Of a DNA stretch of 64,000 nt, positions 30,466 through 39,740 are shown one piece after another. Position 1 is the stretch's first letter, and the number at the start of each line of letters is the position of its first letter. The notes under the pieces are model-generated. The model did not search any database and was not told where the DNA came from. It worked only from the letters and a program-made list of their open reading frames with translations. The DNA lies in the NCBI GenBank assembly GCA_949358305.1, contig OX442314.1, positions 27,637,118 to 27,701,117 on the forward strand. Direction: 5' to 3'. The stretch comes from Strigamia acuminata. Its lineage: Eukaryota; Arthropoda; Chilopoda; Geophilomorpha; Linotaeniidae. The translations under genes were made by a program, and so were the position numbers.

Positions 30466-32816
30466 TTTTCCTTGTTCCGGTCGGACTCAAAACTAATGAA
30501 ACGTTTATCAGGCGTAGACACGACGATGCTCTCGTTACTGTCACGCCGGCGAACATAATTTTGGAGTAATAAATTGCCCTGGAACGGTGACTAATTTGTA
30601 ATGGTTGTATGTTTTTTTTTAAATCACACTCACCCATGTTCAAACACGCCACCTGTTGCTCGGCGAAATCGGTGCGTCGATCGGGAGGTCCGTGGCTAGT
30701 CGCAGTGGCCGCCGATCGATCGGTACCAGTCACAAGCATGTGATGCTGCCAAAATAGGTAGAAAAAATTGCTAAAATTGGTCGGAAAAGTTGATTTAATT
30801 ACCGACTTCCCGAGGCCAGTTTCAGCGGTCACGTGCAATCTTCACCGATGAGCTCGCGACGCTCTTATGACGTCACGAATATCACGGCAGATCGTAGCCA
30901 TGGCAACGGTCTTAAACAGCACGGCCGCAATTTTTGAGCGTGTTTTCTTTCACTGCCCGAAAATCGTGGGAATTTTTTCACTGAAGAATTCGAGAAAATG
31001 CTGTGGTTATGAAACAATTTTTTTTTATGAACTTTTATGGTGTTTTTCTCCACATCTGTTGCAAAGGATCGTCTTTCAACTAGGGGATTGTTTATTTCAC
31101 CAATTAGAGGGGTGAGGGTGTCGTGAGACCCAATCACAGGTCACGGGTCGGGGATTGTTCTATGTTTAGACAAAGTTTCTTGTTTCTGGACATCACCCCG
31201 TGTGTCACTTGTTTTCGTGAGAGCGAGCCGACAACATCAGTTTACTGTTCTTGTCTGCGTTTTTCTTTCGAGGCGTTTTTTCGTGTGTTTTCTGATCAAT
31301 GAAGGTAAGCTGCAATTTTTTACATCATTTGTTGTGCTCTTCCCTCGATCTACGCCCGTGACCGATTGTTTTCTTACACCCGGACCCCGATCTTGTATAA
31401 ACTAGCGTGCGGGCTGGCAGCCTTTGGCCGCCGCTCACCGCTAGAGATGCTGGCGAATTGAATGGTTTTTCGACTCGCCGCATCCGAATATCTTCACTGA
31501 AACACGGTTGATTACGATCAACATGTGTTCGGCGAGTATTTCAAAGCAACTTTTGTGTGAGGAAACCCGAAAATTTTTGCTGTTCCCTCTCACAAAACAC
31601 TTCGTAACAATTTCTTTTGCATTGGTTTCGATTTACCATTCCATTGTTTCCCTGATTTTCTATCACTTCCGTTTCATTTTCTTACTTCGTTTTCTTCCAA
31701 TGTTCCTGTAAAAGTTTTCTTTTAAAATTTTTTAATTAATCATTTCTAATTTTTTTTTTTTTTTTGCGCTTTATTTCTTTTTTGCTCTTATCTTTTTTTT
31801 TGTTTTTTGCCTCCATTCGCCGTGTCCCCGGTTTTTTCTGTGAAACAGGTGGGTATCGGCGACAGATTCACGAGTAGAGTGGCAGAGGTTAATTTTTTTT
31901 GGCCCACGCCTAACCCCTCGGAATCTGTGCATCCCCATTTCTATTGTCCCTAATTGAGGTCAAAGACCCGCAGCTGGTCACTTGAGTCATCGGCGGCTTG
32001 ATCAGAGACTGTCAGTCTAGGGGAACAATAGCATGTGGCGAGGGGTCGACGCCGCGGTAAGAGGAGCCGGGAAGTTCGCTTTCCGACTCACTCGTCACTG
32101 CGGCGCGGCTCGAAGAAATCAAAGTCCGCATCTGTTTGGAGCTTTTCGTTCTTTTCTTTATTCTTCGACCCCTTCTTTGCTTATTTTGCCCCGAACTCGA
32201 GTTTTTCGCTCTCGTTCGGTTTGATTTTGTTTTTTTTGTTCACGTTTAAATTGGAGTTTTATTATTTCTTTTCTCTTTTCGCTCGCTCCGGGTTGAAAAG
32301 GTGTCTTTTCACTTTTTCACCCGCTCGCGTGCTTTCATTAATGTAATCCTCTTTGTCATCATCGATGTTCTGCTCGTGTGCTCGCGACTTGACTGGGTTT
32401 TGGTGCCGACGCCAAGGACTACCGGCATGCCGGGCCGTTGTGCAGAACGGTCCGCCATGTTGGTTGCGATTTACGTTGGAGTCACCATCCCTTGCCTTGT
32501 CGTGTCTGGAACTCGAGCAACCATCGTACCGCTAACCGTCATAATCCCGGTTCAATTTTCTTGAACCCAGGAAGGACTTTCGCTCACATCGACGATTGTG
32601 TAACGTCCGGTTACGTCACGCGCTCTGCGCATGATCGAGCACTTGGCGCTGCGAGGCCGAGTTGGTCGCCCCCGCGTGCCAAGTTTTGTCCCCATGATTT
32701 CCTCAATTCTCATTCTTTACTCTACACTATTTTTCAATTGTTCTTTTTCAATCCCATGCGTTTTTCAGTGGTTTTGACGGTTTTATTAATTGATTTATTT
32801 TCTGTTTATTCTTTAG
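30466..32816 (+). other. non-coding part of the 13.3-kb element, T-rich, with a likely leader exon
   Basis: No convincing frame of gene size was found. 31270-32350 is T-rich like the 5' leader. At 31299 an ATG-AAG is followed directly by GTAAGC, a good splice donor. Joined to the acceptor before 32817 it would supply a start codon in the right phase for the zinc-motif ORF. This is inference from splice signals only. Confidence 0.5.
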
Positions 32817-33926
32817 AAATCAGGAGATTCTGGTGATGATGGTTCGGACCAGTGGCGCATCTGTCCCGTTTGCCTCGGCGAACGGTGTCAGGTTGCGGCC
32901 AGCGGCTGGGAGTCCCCTTGCGGGAATTGTTTGGGACACGGATTAGTCCATTTCTCCGTGCCCAGACAAAGATGGTTCGTGCGACATTTGTCGAGGCAGG
33001 GTGGAGATCGTCATCACACCCGCCCGACAACGACGTGGATGCAGGTGGATTCCTGGGAGTCCAGGACACAGACCCTGGTGAGGAACGGTTTCGCGCTTCT
33101 CCCGCGTTGGCTGACGGTCGAGGCGGTGAGGATTCGGGACCAGCTGACTGCCCCGTCGAGTATCCCACAACCAGCGCGCCAGGTTCAGGCTGGACGAGCA
33201 GCGTCTGCAGAGGCGCCAGCCCAGCCGAGCCCGAAGCGCCAGAGGCAGGAGCCACCGCCCTCCACTTGGACGGAGGAGATGACCGTGCGGCACGCAGCCG
33301 CGATGGTGGATTGGCGTGCCACTCACCCCAAGGCCACGCCGTTCCAGGTGGAGTGCGAAGAGAAGCGTCTGCGTCGCCGCTTCAAGAAGGCGGCGAGAAA
33401 GGCGCGTGCCGACGCCATACGGGCAAAGGCGTTGGAAGAGGCCGAAGCTGCTGCCGTACCGGCAGTAGCCCAACCGGTCGGGGAACCTGGAGTCAGCGAA
33501 CAGGCCGCACAGGCCGTGTCCGTTGCTCTGGATCGCCCCGACAGCGTCATCAAGCTGCTAGCGGGGGAACCCGGAGTCGAGGAGCAGGCTATTGCAGCTA
33601 TGCCACTCGCTTTGGTCCTTCCTGTGGTTTCCGACGAACCGGTGATCGGAGCGTGCTCGGAGGAAGCGATTGCTTGCGCGTCGTTTGCTCTCGGCCTTCC
33701 GGTGGACTCGTTCAACGGAACAGGCGGCCTTCCGCACCGTACCTGGGGTAGCCTCGCATCGCTGGCAGGATGGTCGGCTCAGTCCAATCCTCTGCCTCGG
33801 TGGAGGAAGAATTTCAGATGGCTGTTTCGGAGGACGACGTGCTGGAGTTGTCAGTCTTGGAGGGCTTGTCTCTCAAGGCGCAACTTCTGCGACTCGCCGA
33901 CCCCGAGACGGTCGACATGGAACTAG
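32817..33926 (+). CDS. zinc-motif, Gag-like ORF (N-terminal part)
   Basis: The frame opens right after a splice-acceptor-like TTCTTTAG and has a stop just upstream, so it is probably an exon. It begins with an acidic stretch and a four-Cys pattern (CPVCLGERCQ, then CGNC), a possible zinc ribbon. A Gln/Pro-rich linker, a basic helix (RLRRRFKKAARKARADAIRAK) and internal repeats around GEPGV-EQA-A follow. From about 33750 the real coding signal seems to pass to the -1 frame, so the end of this frame (after about residue 310) is likely a shadow. No known family was recognised with certainty. Confidence 0.6.
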   Translation, partial: KSGDSGDDGSDQWRICPVCLGERCQVAASGWESPCGNCLGHGLVHFSVPRQRWFVRHLSRQGGDRHHTRPTTTWMQVDSWESRTQTLVRNGFALLPRWLTVEAVRIRDQLTAPSSIPQPARQVQAGRAASAEAPAQPSPKRQRQEPPPSTWTEEMTVRHAAAMVDWRATHPKATPFQVECEEKRLRRRFKKAARKARADAIRAKALEEAEAAAVPAVAQPVGEPGVSEQAAQAVSVALDRPDSVIKLLAGEPGVEEQAIAAMPLALVLPVVSDEPVIGACSEEAIACASFALGLPVDSFNGTGGLPHRTWGSLASLAGWSAQSNPLPRWRKNFRWLFRRTTCWSCQSWRACLSRRNFCDSPTPRRSTWN

Positions 33927-35068
33927 AAACGGCGACGGGGAGTGAGGAACCTGCCCAGGTACCACACCCCCCTGAGCAGCGGGGAGGAGCGGAGTTCCTC
34001 GAGCCCGTAGGGGGCCCGACGCCGCTCGAGATCGCCGAATTGCCGCCCGGAGCCCCAGTTGTTTGTGCTGAGCTGCTCATACGGGGTGTTCCCCGTCTTG
34101 AGCACGCGCACGGGCAGACATTGGCGCTCTGGGTTGCCGAGGCGAAGCGCTGGAGGGAGCTCCACCTGCGCTTCGAGGATGCCAGGGGAAGTGACATCCG
34201 AATGACCCGAGCGGTGGCACTGATACGGCAGAGAATGTGGATTATTCTCAACATCCCCTCTGTCGAGTCAGCAGCAGCAAGGAGGCTCAGGTGGTTCGAG
34301 ACGGTCCGGATCGTCGCGTGGACGGTCGGGTCGGCAATGAACGCCTGGTACCTCCATCTGCCGTCACCGTTCGCAGTTCAGGAATGGACGCTGGAGGAGA
34401 CTGTCGGAGCAGATTTCGCCGACATCGATCCATCGGTCTGTCGCGGCTACGTGGAGACGCTGGCGAGTCTACCCAAGCTGGTGGACAACCATGGCCATCA
34501 GCGGGTATTCAGACCGGCATCCCACGAGCCCGTTCCGATCGAGATGCCTCCGGAGCTGGCAACACTATCACCGCCACCCCCACCTACTTACGAGGAGGTG
34601 ATCGTCAAGCGGGTGCATAGGCGGAAGGCCTACAAGGACGACTTCAGCACCGAAGTTTGGGACCCGGTGGAGGCCGAGTACGATGAGCACAAGAAGGAGG
34701 TGGAACGCGAGCGGAAGAAGAAGGGGAAGGGGAAGAAGTCCCGCAAGGCCGCACCCGGTTCCACTCCAACGAAGGGCGAGAAGGGAGCGCACTGCGCACC
34801 ACCTTCGCCAGTGTCGACGGCTGCTGCGCCAATGGTGGAGAAGGTTCGATCGCATCCTTCCCCATCGACGTCAGCAGCTGAAGCGGAGGACAGGCGACTG
34901 ATGCCACCACCACCATCCATACGGTCCGTACTGGAGGCAGCGAGAACCTCTCCAGCCCCAGCAAGGTCCACACGAGAAATCGCGCCGGAAGTCGCGGCTG
35001 CGTCCGAAGAGGAGCCCCGAGGCCCCTCTCAACCGCAACCGCCGTCCGAGGATGCGCCGGAGCCGTGA
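33752..35068 (+). CDS. Gag-like ORF with PPTY late-domain motif
   Basis: This frame (first ATG 33770) lies -1 relative to the preceding one and overlaps it by about 170 bp. An acidic N-terminal part leads to a helical, Trp-containing central region (LALWVAEAKRWRELHLRF, later IVAWTVGSAMNAWYLHL) that looks capsid-like. PPPPPTYEEV follows at 34571-34600, a PPxY motif of the kind that recruits NEDD4-family ligases for budding in retroviral Gags. The C-terminus is basic and low-complexity (KEVERERKKKGKGKKSRK), then Pro/Ser-rich. The link with the upstream frame could be a frameshift signal or a mutation; no canonical slippery heptamer was seen. Confidence 0.6.
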   Translation, partial: PRIAGRMVGSVQSSASVEEEFQMAVSEDDVLELSVLEGLSLKAQLLRLADPETVDMELETATGSEEPAQVPHPPEQRGGAEFLEPVGGPTPLEIAELPPGAPVVCAELLIRGVPRLEHAHGQTLALWVAEAKRWRELHLRFEDARGSDIRMTRAVALIRQRMWIILNIPSVESAAARRLRWFETVRIVAWTVGSAMNAWYLHLPSPFAVQEWTLEETVGADFADIDPSVCRGYVETLASLPKLVDNHGHQRVFRPASHEPVPIEMPPELATLSPPPPPTYEEVIVKRVHRRKAYKDDFSTEVWDPVEAEYDEHKKEVERERKKKGKGKKSRKAAPGSTPTKGEKGAHCAPPSPVSTAAAPMVEKVRSHPSPSTSAAEAEDRRLMPPPPSIRSVLEAARTSPAPARSTREIAPEVAAASEEEPRGPSQPQPPSEDAPEP

Positions 35069-35749
35069 AAAGCCCCGATCGTCGTCCTTGGACGCCGGAA
35101 TTGTACAAACGACAGACCTCTGGTCCCGATAATATTTTTTTTTCCCTGAACAGGATTCCATGAGATGCCTGTCCCAAGACATGGACGCCGAGCCAGTGCG
35201 AGTGACGAGACGGTGACGCCGCGCCACGCGCTCAGATGCCCGACGAAAGATGACGTCGGAGGTTTCCAATGTTCCCGGAACCTCCCAACCGTGGGTCTTG
35301 GTCAGATCCCGGTTGATGTACATAGTTATTTATGTTTTTCTTTCTTTTTCTCGTTTGTTTAACGTAATTTTTTTTTTAGACGTTCTTGAGAGGCTTGACC
35401 AACCTCTCCCATCCTTGTTTTACCTTTTAATTTAATTCGTTTATTATTATTTTATGTCAATATTTTTCTTTTTGTTTTGTTTTATGGTTTGCTCCCGGGC
35501 TTGTTACGTTCAGGCCCGGTGAATTATTATTTGCATTGTAATACCATCAATAGTTTGTTTTGTTTTCGGCCAGTCTAGGGTTGGGGGTTTTCCGTTGCCC
35601 AACGTTGCTCGAACATCGTGGACCGACGGTGCGGTGATCCTTTGGACAACCGGCACCGGAAGTCAGCGCCGGTAGCCCGACAGTGTGTGGTCTTTGACCG
35701 ACACTATTGCCGTGCTTGCCTCGACTTGCGTGTCCCCGTTGGTGTTGTG
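35069..35749 (+). other. 3' region of the 13.3-kb element before the shared terminal block
   Basis: No frame of gene size. It has T-rich sequence (35330-35500), then a GC-rich part with inverted blocks (CCGGCACCGG, GGCACCGGAAGTCAGCGCCGG). If the terminal repeat is longer than 246 bp, its U3 would lie here, but it does not match the left end (22688-23039). Confidence 0.5.
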
Positions 35750-35995
35750 TGTTAAGTCGAACCGACCACGTCACACATTGGACTTCTGCCCAGTGTGTGA
35801 CGGGTCGGTTGCCGGTGCGGCGCGCCTTCGTGGCGCCCCTGCAACGGGTAACGGGATTCCCCATACCCCTAGACAACGACAATAAAGGCCAACCAACCAA
35901 TATTGTGGGAATCTCTGTTATTATTACGTGATGTATGCGTCCCTACCCAGTGTGATTAGTCCCCTAGTTACATTGGCGAGACCATACCAGTCACA
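35750..35995 (+). repeat. 3' terminal repeat block of the 13.3-kb element
   Basis: 246 bp equal by eye to 23040-23285, with AATAAA and the GTCACA end, followed by the CAAT target duplication. A hairpin (TCACACATTGG / CCCAGTGTGTGA) lies near its start. A third copy at 40428-40673 differs by one base in this hairpin. Confidence 0.85.
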
Positions 35996-35999
35996 CAAT

Positions 36000-36580
36000 C
36001 ATCATTAAATTTTTTATTTGTTTGCTGTCAAACAAATTTTCCTGCATCATCTCCACATCCAACACAAATCCCACTCTCATCTGAAAAAATAATTTGATTC
36101 CAGTCATCTACAGTCCAGTTTTTGTGCAACCTAGCCCATTTTAGGCGATTTTATTTATGGAGTTTGGTCATGAAGGGTTTTGTTTTAGCTTTACAAAATG
36201 AATAGCCCCTGCTGTTTAACCTGTTCCTGACTGTTCGATCACAAACATTGGTCTTGTTCTTCTTCCATTCTGCATTTAGTGTTTTGATGTCATTTTTCGA
36301 TTTTTTAAGCAAATTTTCCTTAGTGACCTGTCTTGAATTTTGCTCGTTTTTTTGGGTCGGCAGCTTCTTGGGCGATTTGTTGTGTCTCCTGTCTCCTGAA
36401 ATGTTTTCCAAGTGTAATTGACAGTCGATAGGGCACAACCTACAGCTTTAGCAACTTCTCTCTGGGTTTTCCCCTCTTTTACGAGACACACAATTCGGTT
36501 TTTAATGTCTTTGTCGTATTCCTTAATTGGAGCCATTTTTTCAAATTCTCATAGAGCATCCCTGGTAAAAGTGGACTAGT
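36000..36580 (-). mobile_element. Tc1-like transposon, right part (transposase N-terminus)
   Basis: The start codon is at 36536. The product has a paired-type helix-turn-helix (KEGKTQREVAKAVGCALSTV), a second DNA-binding part in a shifted frame (NVCDRTVRNRLNSRGY) and the first catalytic Asp region (NQIIFSDES). A TGA replaces the expected Trp codon, and frame changes show it is dead. The terminus GTAAAAGTGGACTAGT ends at 36580. The coding sequence resumes at 22687 across the inserted 13.3-kb element. Confidence 0.85.
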
Positions 36581-36871
36581 CAAATTAATTTCGCTGCCAA
36601 AAATTTGCTTATTAATTTCATGTTTGAAAACTTTTTTCCAACATTTATCATGTTCTAATATTTTTTTCCCTCCTAGGTCGGACAGAAAAATTTTTCTGGA
36701 CAAACGGTTTGACCTTTTCATTTGAATTTTTGGCCACAAACTATCAATACATGAAGGAATAAAGTGTATATTCTGAATTGTCAATAATGTCTCTTATTTA
36801 AGAGTAAAACGGGTCCAAACTCAATTTTTAATAAATCGTACCTCATGTTTGAATACTTTTTGCCAGGGGCT
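36581..36871. other. unassigned sequence, no gene seen
   Basis: AT-rich sequence between the Tc1 end and a dispersed repeat, without a credible frame or recognised repeat. Confidence 0.5.
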
Positions 36872-38060
36872 GTATTGTAACAAAAATGTAAACAATATTA
36901 GAAATATTATGTGCGTCTTACAATCGACAGCTAACTTTTTTTTCTCTAAAAAACCAAGTCTAATAGTGTGGGATGCGTCATAGAATCGATACGGTACTAA
37001 CGATTTTTGGAAGGGTATGTAGACTTTTAATGACAATGATGCAGAATGCTGGACTCCAGCGTCACAGTAACCAATTACTTGGCCAACATGATTCCCATCC
37101 AATTTTATGAAAGTAATAGTGTGTGTTCGGACGGACACCACATGGTCTGGGGAGGGCCACGAGACACTGGATGCAACACACACTACAGGGTGAGTCAAAA
37201 GTCCAGAAACACCTTTTTTTCTTGAAAATGATCGAAGATATATCATTTCTGTTGATGTAGACATACAGGAAGTCGATGGTGGGCTATCCAGTGGTCACCT
37301 TAAATTTGACCCACAAGGTCATTTTCAAGGTTATTCACTTTCTAACTTTTAAACTGTTGGAGATACAGAAAAATTTCCAATTACAAAGTTGTAGAACACC
37401 ATCGAATTAGTACTATCCAACTTATCTTAGACATCTTCATTTTAATGTTTTCATTTTAAAATGAAAACAAATCAGTTGAAGTAAAGCCAGCATTGTGGCA
37501 AAACTTCAATTTCTACTGCAAAAGTACTAAATTTCTTCAATAAATGTATTCAAATTTGCATTATTATGTAAGTAAACAAGAAAAACCACTGTCTTTTTTT
37601 AAATGTCTAAATTATTTTATTTTCATAGGAATAAAAAATTTCAATTTGCTGATTTGTTTTCCTTTTTTAAAAAAAAAACCATTTAACTTAAGGTGACTAG
37701 GATAATTTGGATAGTACTAATTTGATGGTGCTCTGCAACTTTGTAATTGGAAATTTTGCTGTATCTTAAACGGTTTAAAAGTTAAGAAGTGAATGACCTT
37801 GAAAATGACCTTCCGGATCAAATTTAAGGTGACCACTGGATAGCCCACTATCGACTTCCTATACGTCTACATCAACAGAATTGATATATCTTCAGTCATT
37901 TTCAAGAAAAAAAGGTGTTTCTGGACTTTTGACTCACCCTGTATAAAATTATACACAAAATACACAAGAGACACAAGATAGTTTTAGTTATTGGCTTTAG
38001 GGGCTCTAGGGGTATGGTGGGTGTTTCACAGTGCATTTCCCAAGGCGATGGCTACTAGAG
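36872..38060. repeat. dispersed repeat, copy interrupted by a foldback MITE
   Basis: It matches 18546-18925 outside the MITE at 37186-37941 and joins unit B at 38059. Small additional insertions relative to the first copy are present near 36985-37015 and 37060. Confidence 0.8.
37186..37941. mobile_element. foldback MITE with mariner-like ends and TA target duplication
   Basis: The termini CAGGGTGAGTCAAAAGTCCA and their complement are flanked by TA on both sides. The arms are imperfect inverted repeats of about 245 bp (37186-37430 and 37690-37941). No transposase is present. The undisturbed target is visible at 18810-18830. Confidence 0.9.
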
Positions 38061-38859
38061 CTTTTGGGGCAAAGAAAAAAATTCTAACTTGTGGAAAAAG
38101 TATTATAAGAAGCGAAATCCACAATGTAAAATGATAAGCAGTCATAGAATCAGAAAAACCTCTAGTTGAAGTACTCTGTGCACATAATCCAGGTCTCAGA
38201 AGTTGTCTGAAGTAACAGGCTGTCCGGATGGGATAGGGAATTTAACATTGCTGGACATACTAGTAGGTTGGGTCGAGCAAACTTGTCCAGACCACACTGC
38301 TTTTCGGAGGAGCACCAGGGCCGTCTTAGCACTTTTCAGCACCCCAGGCTTAAAAAAAAAATCAGGCGCCCCTTGCCCCTTGTCATAATTAAAAAAAAAT
38401 TACATTTACTATTTCACAGGCCTGTTCCTAGAGTATAATTGTAGTCCACTTGTGTTTTTTGAGCATGCTGGCACCCCACTCCCACCCCCCTTCAAAAGAA
38501 GCACCAGTGAGCATTTTTGTGAAAAATAAATTCGAACCAAAAAATGCATTTTTGAACCTAAAAATGCTTTTTCTGACCTAAAAATGTATTTTCGGACCTA
38601 AAAATGTATTTTCGGATCTAAAAATGTATTTTCGGGCCTATAAATGTATTTTCGGACCTATAAATGTATTTTCAGCCCTAAAAATGCATCTTTAGAGAAA
38701 AAATGCCACCCGGGGCGTGGCGTCCATGTGTTTTACACAATATCAACAATGTGAAGGAACTGGTCTAGAAGTTCAGCTTTTATTTGAACACTCACGAAGA
38801 CTTTGTAGGAGGCACCTGGCACCCCTCTCTGCCTGGTGTTCCTCTCACCTAACGTTCCT

Positions 38860-39040
38860 CTTGCGCTTAAGTTGTGATTTATCTGCATACTTTTATACAG
38901 AAATAACAAAATACATGTTTACATGCATCCAACCACGTGAGGCAAACACGGGGTGTCGCCACAAATGCCACAAGGTTGTGCATCGATTGAAATAGCACTT
39001 TTTGACTTTGGTAGAAATTTGAATTTTCCTCGTGTTCAAC
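38860..39040 (-). pseudogene. PEX2 RING-exon fragment, copy B
   Basis: Same fragment and same 4-base insertion as at 21472-21652. Confidence 0.85.
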
Positions 39041-39740
39041 GTTTAGGGGTTGTTCGGGAGTCGTATAAGAGTTGTTCAGGGGTCGTTCGAAAGTTGTTTG
39101 AAGGTTATTTGAAGGTCGTTCAAAGGTCATTTGAAGGTCGTTCAAAAGTCATTTGAAGGTCGTTCAAAGGTCATTTGAAGGTCGTTCAAAGGTCATTTGA
39201 AGGTCGTTCAAAGGTCATTTGAAGGTCGTTCAAAGGTCATTTGAAGGTTGTTCAAAGGTCATTTGAAGGTCATTCAAAGGCCATTTGGGGATTGTTCAAG
39301 AGTTGTTTGGGGGTCATTTGAGGATCATTCAAAGGTCGTTCTGGGTTCGTTCAGGGATCGTTCAAAGGTCATTTGGGGATTGTTCAGGGGTCATTCGGGA
39401 GTCGTTTGGGGGTCGTTCGAAGGTTGTTTGAAGGTTATTTGAAGGTCGTTTAAAGGTCGTTTAAAGGTCGTTCGGGGATTGTTCAGGGGTTGTTCGGGAG
39501 TCGTTTGGGAGTCATTCAAAGGTCGTTCTGGGTTCGTTCAGGGATCGTTCAAAGGTCGTTTGGGGATTGTTCAGGGGTCGTTCGGGTGTCGTTTAAGAGT
39601 TGTTCTGGGGTCGTTCGAAGGTTGTTCAAAGGTCATTTGAAGGTCGTTTGAAGGTTGTTCAAAGGTTGTTCGGGGGTCGTTCAAGGGTCGTTCGGGGGTC
39701 ATTCGGAAGTCGTTCGAGGTTCGATCGGGGATCAATCGGG
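39041..39740. repeat. degenerate minisatellite, copy B
   Basis: Same array as 21653-22352 with very few base differences; it ends at the Tc1 palindrome (39743-39787). Confidence 0.9.

Larger units (their letters stand above)
22688..35995 (+). mobile_element. 13.3-kb LTR-type retroelement with catalytically dead pol and a Gag-like 3' module
   Basis: Limits are set by insertion into the Tc1 transposase: TSD CAAT at 22684-22687 and 35996-35999, ends TGTGAC and GTCACA. Both ends carry the same 246-bp block (23040-23285 and 35750-35995), including AATAAA. The first 352 bp of the left end have no counterpart at the right end. Inside are a T-rich leader, a Gag/protease-like ORF, a foldback element (27212-28466), an RT/RNase H ORF, a 2.3-kb non-coding part, and a spliced zinc-motif/Gag-like module with a frame change. 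Coding parts are much richer in GC than the host DNA. No integrase core was found. Confidence 0.8.

Noticed and set aside
32852-33751. 299-codon ORF in another frame over the zinc-motif ORF
   Set aside because: Gly/Arg/Ser-rich shadow of a GC-rich coding region; the overlapping frame has the splice acceptor and the Cys motif.
33323-35177. Several 100-180-codon minus-strand ORFs opposite the Gag-like module
   Set aside because: Shadows caused by high GC content; no motif.
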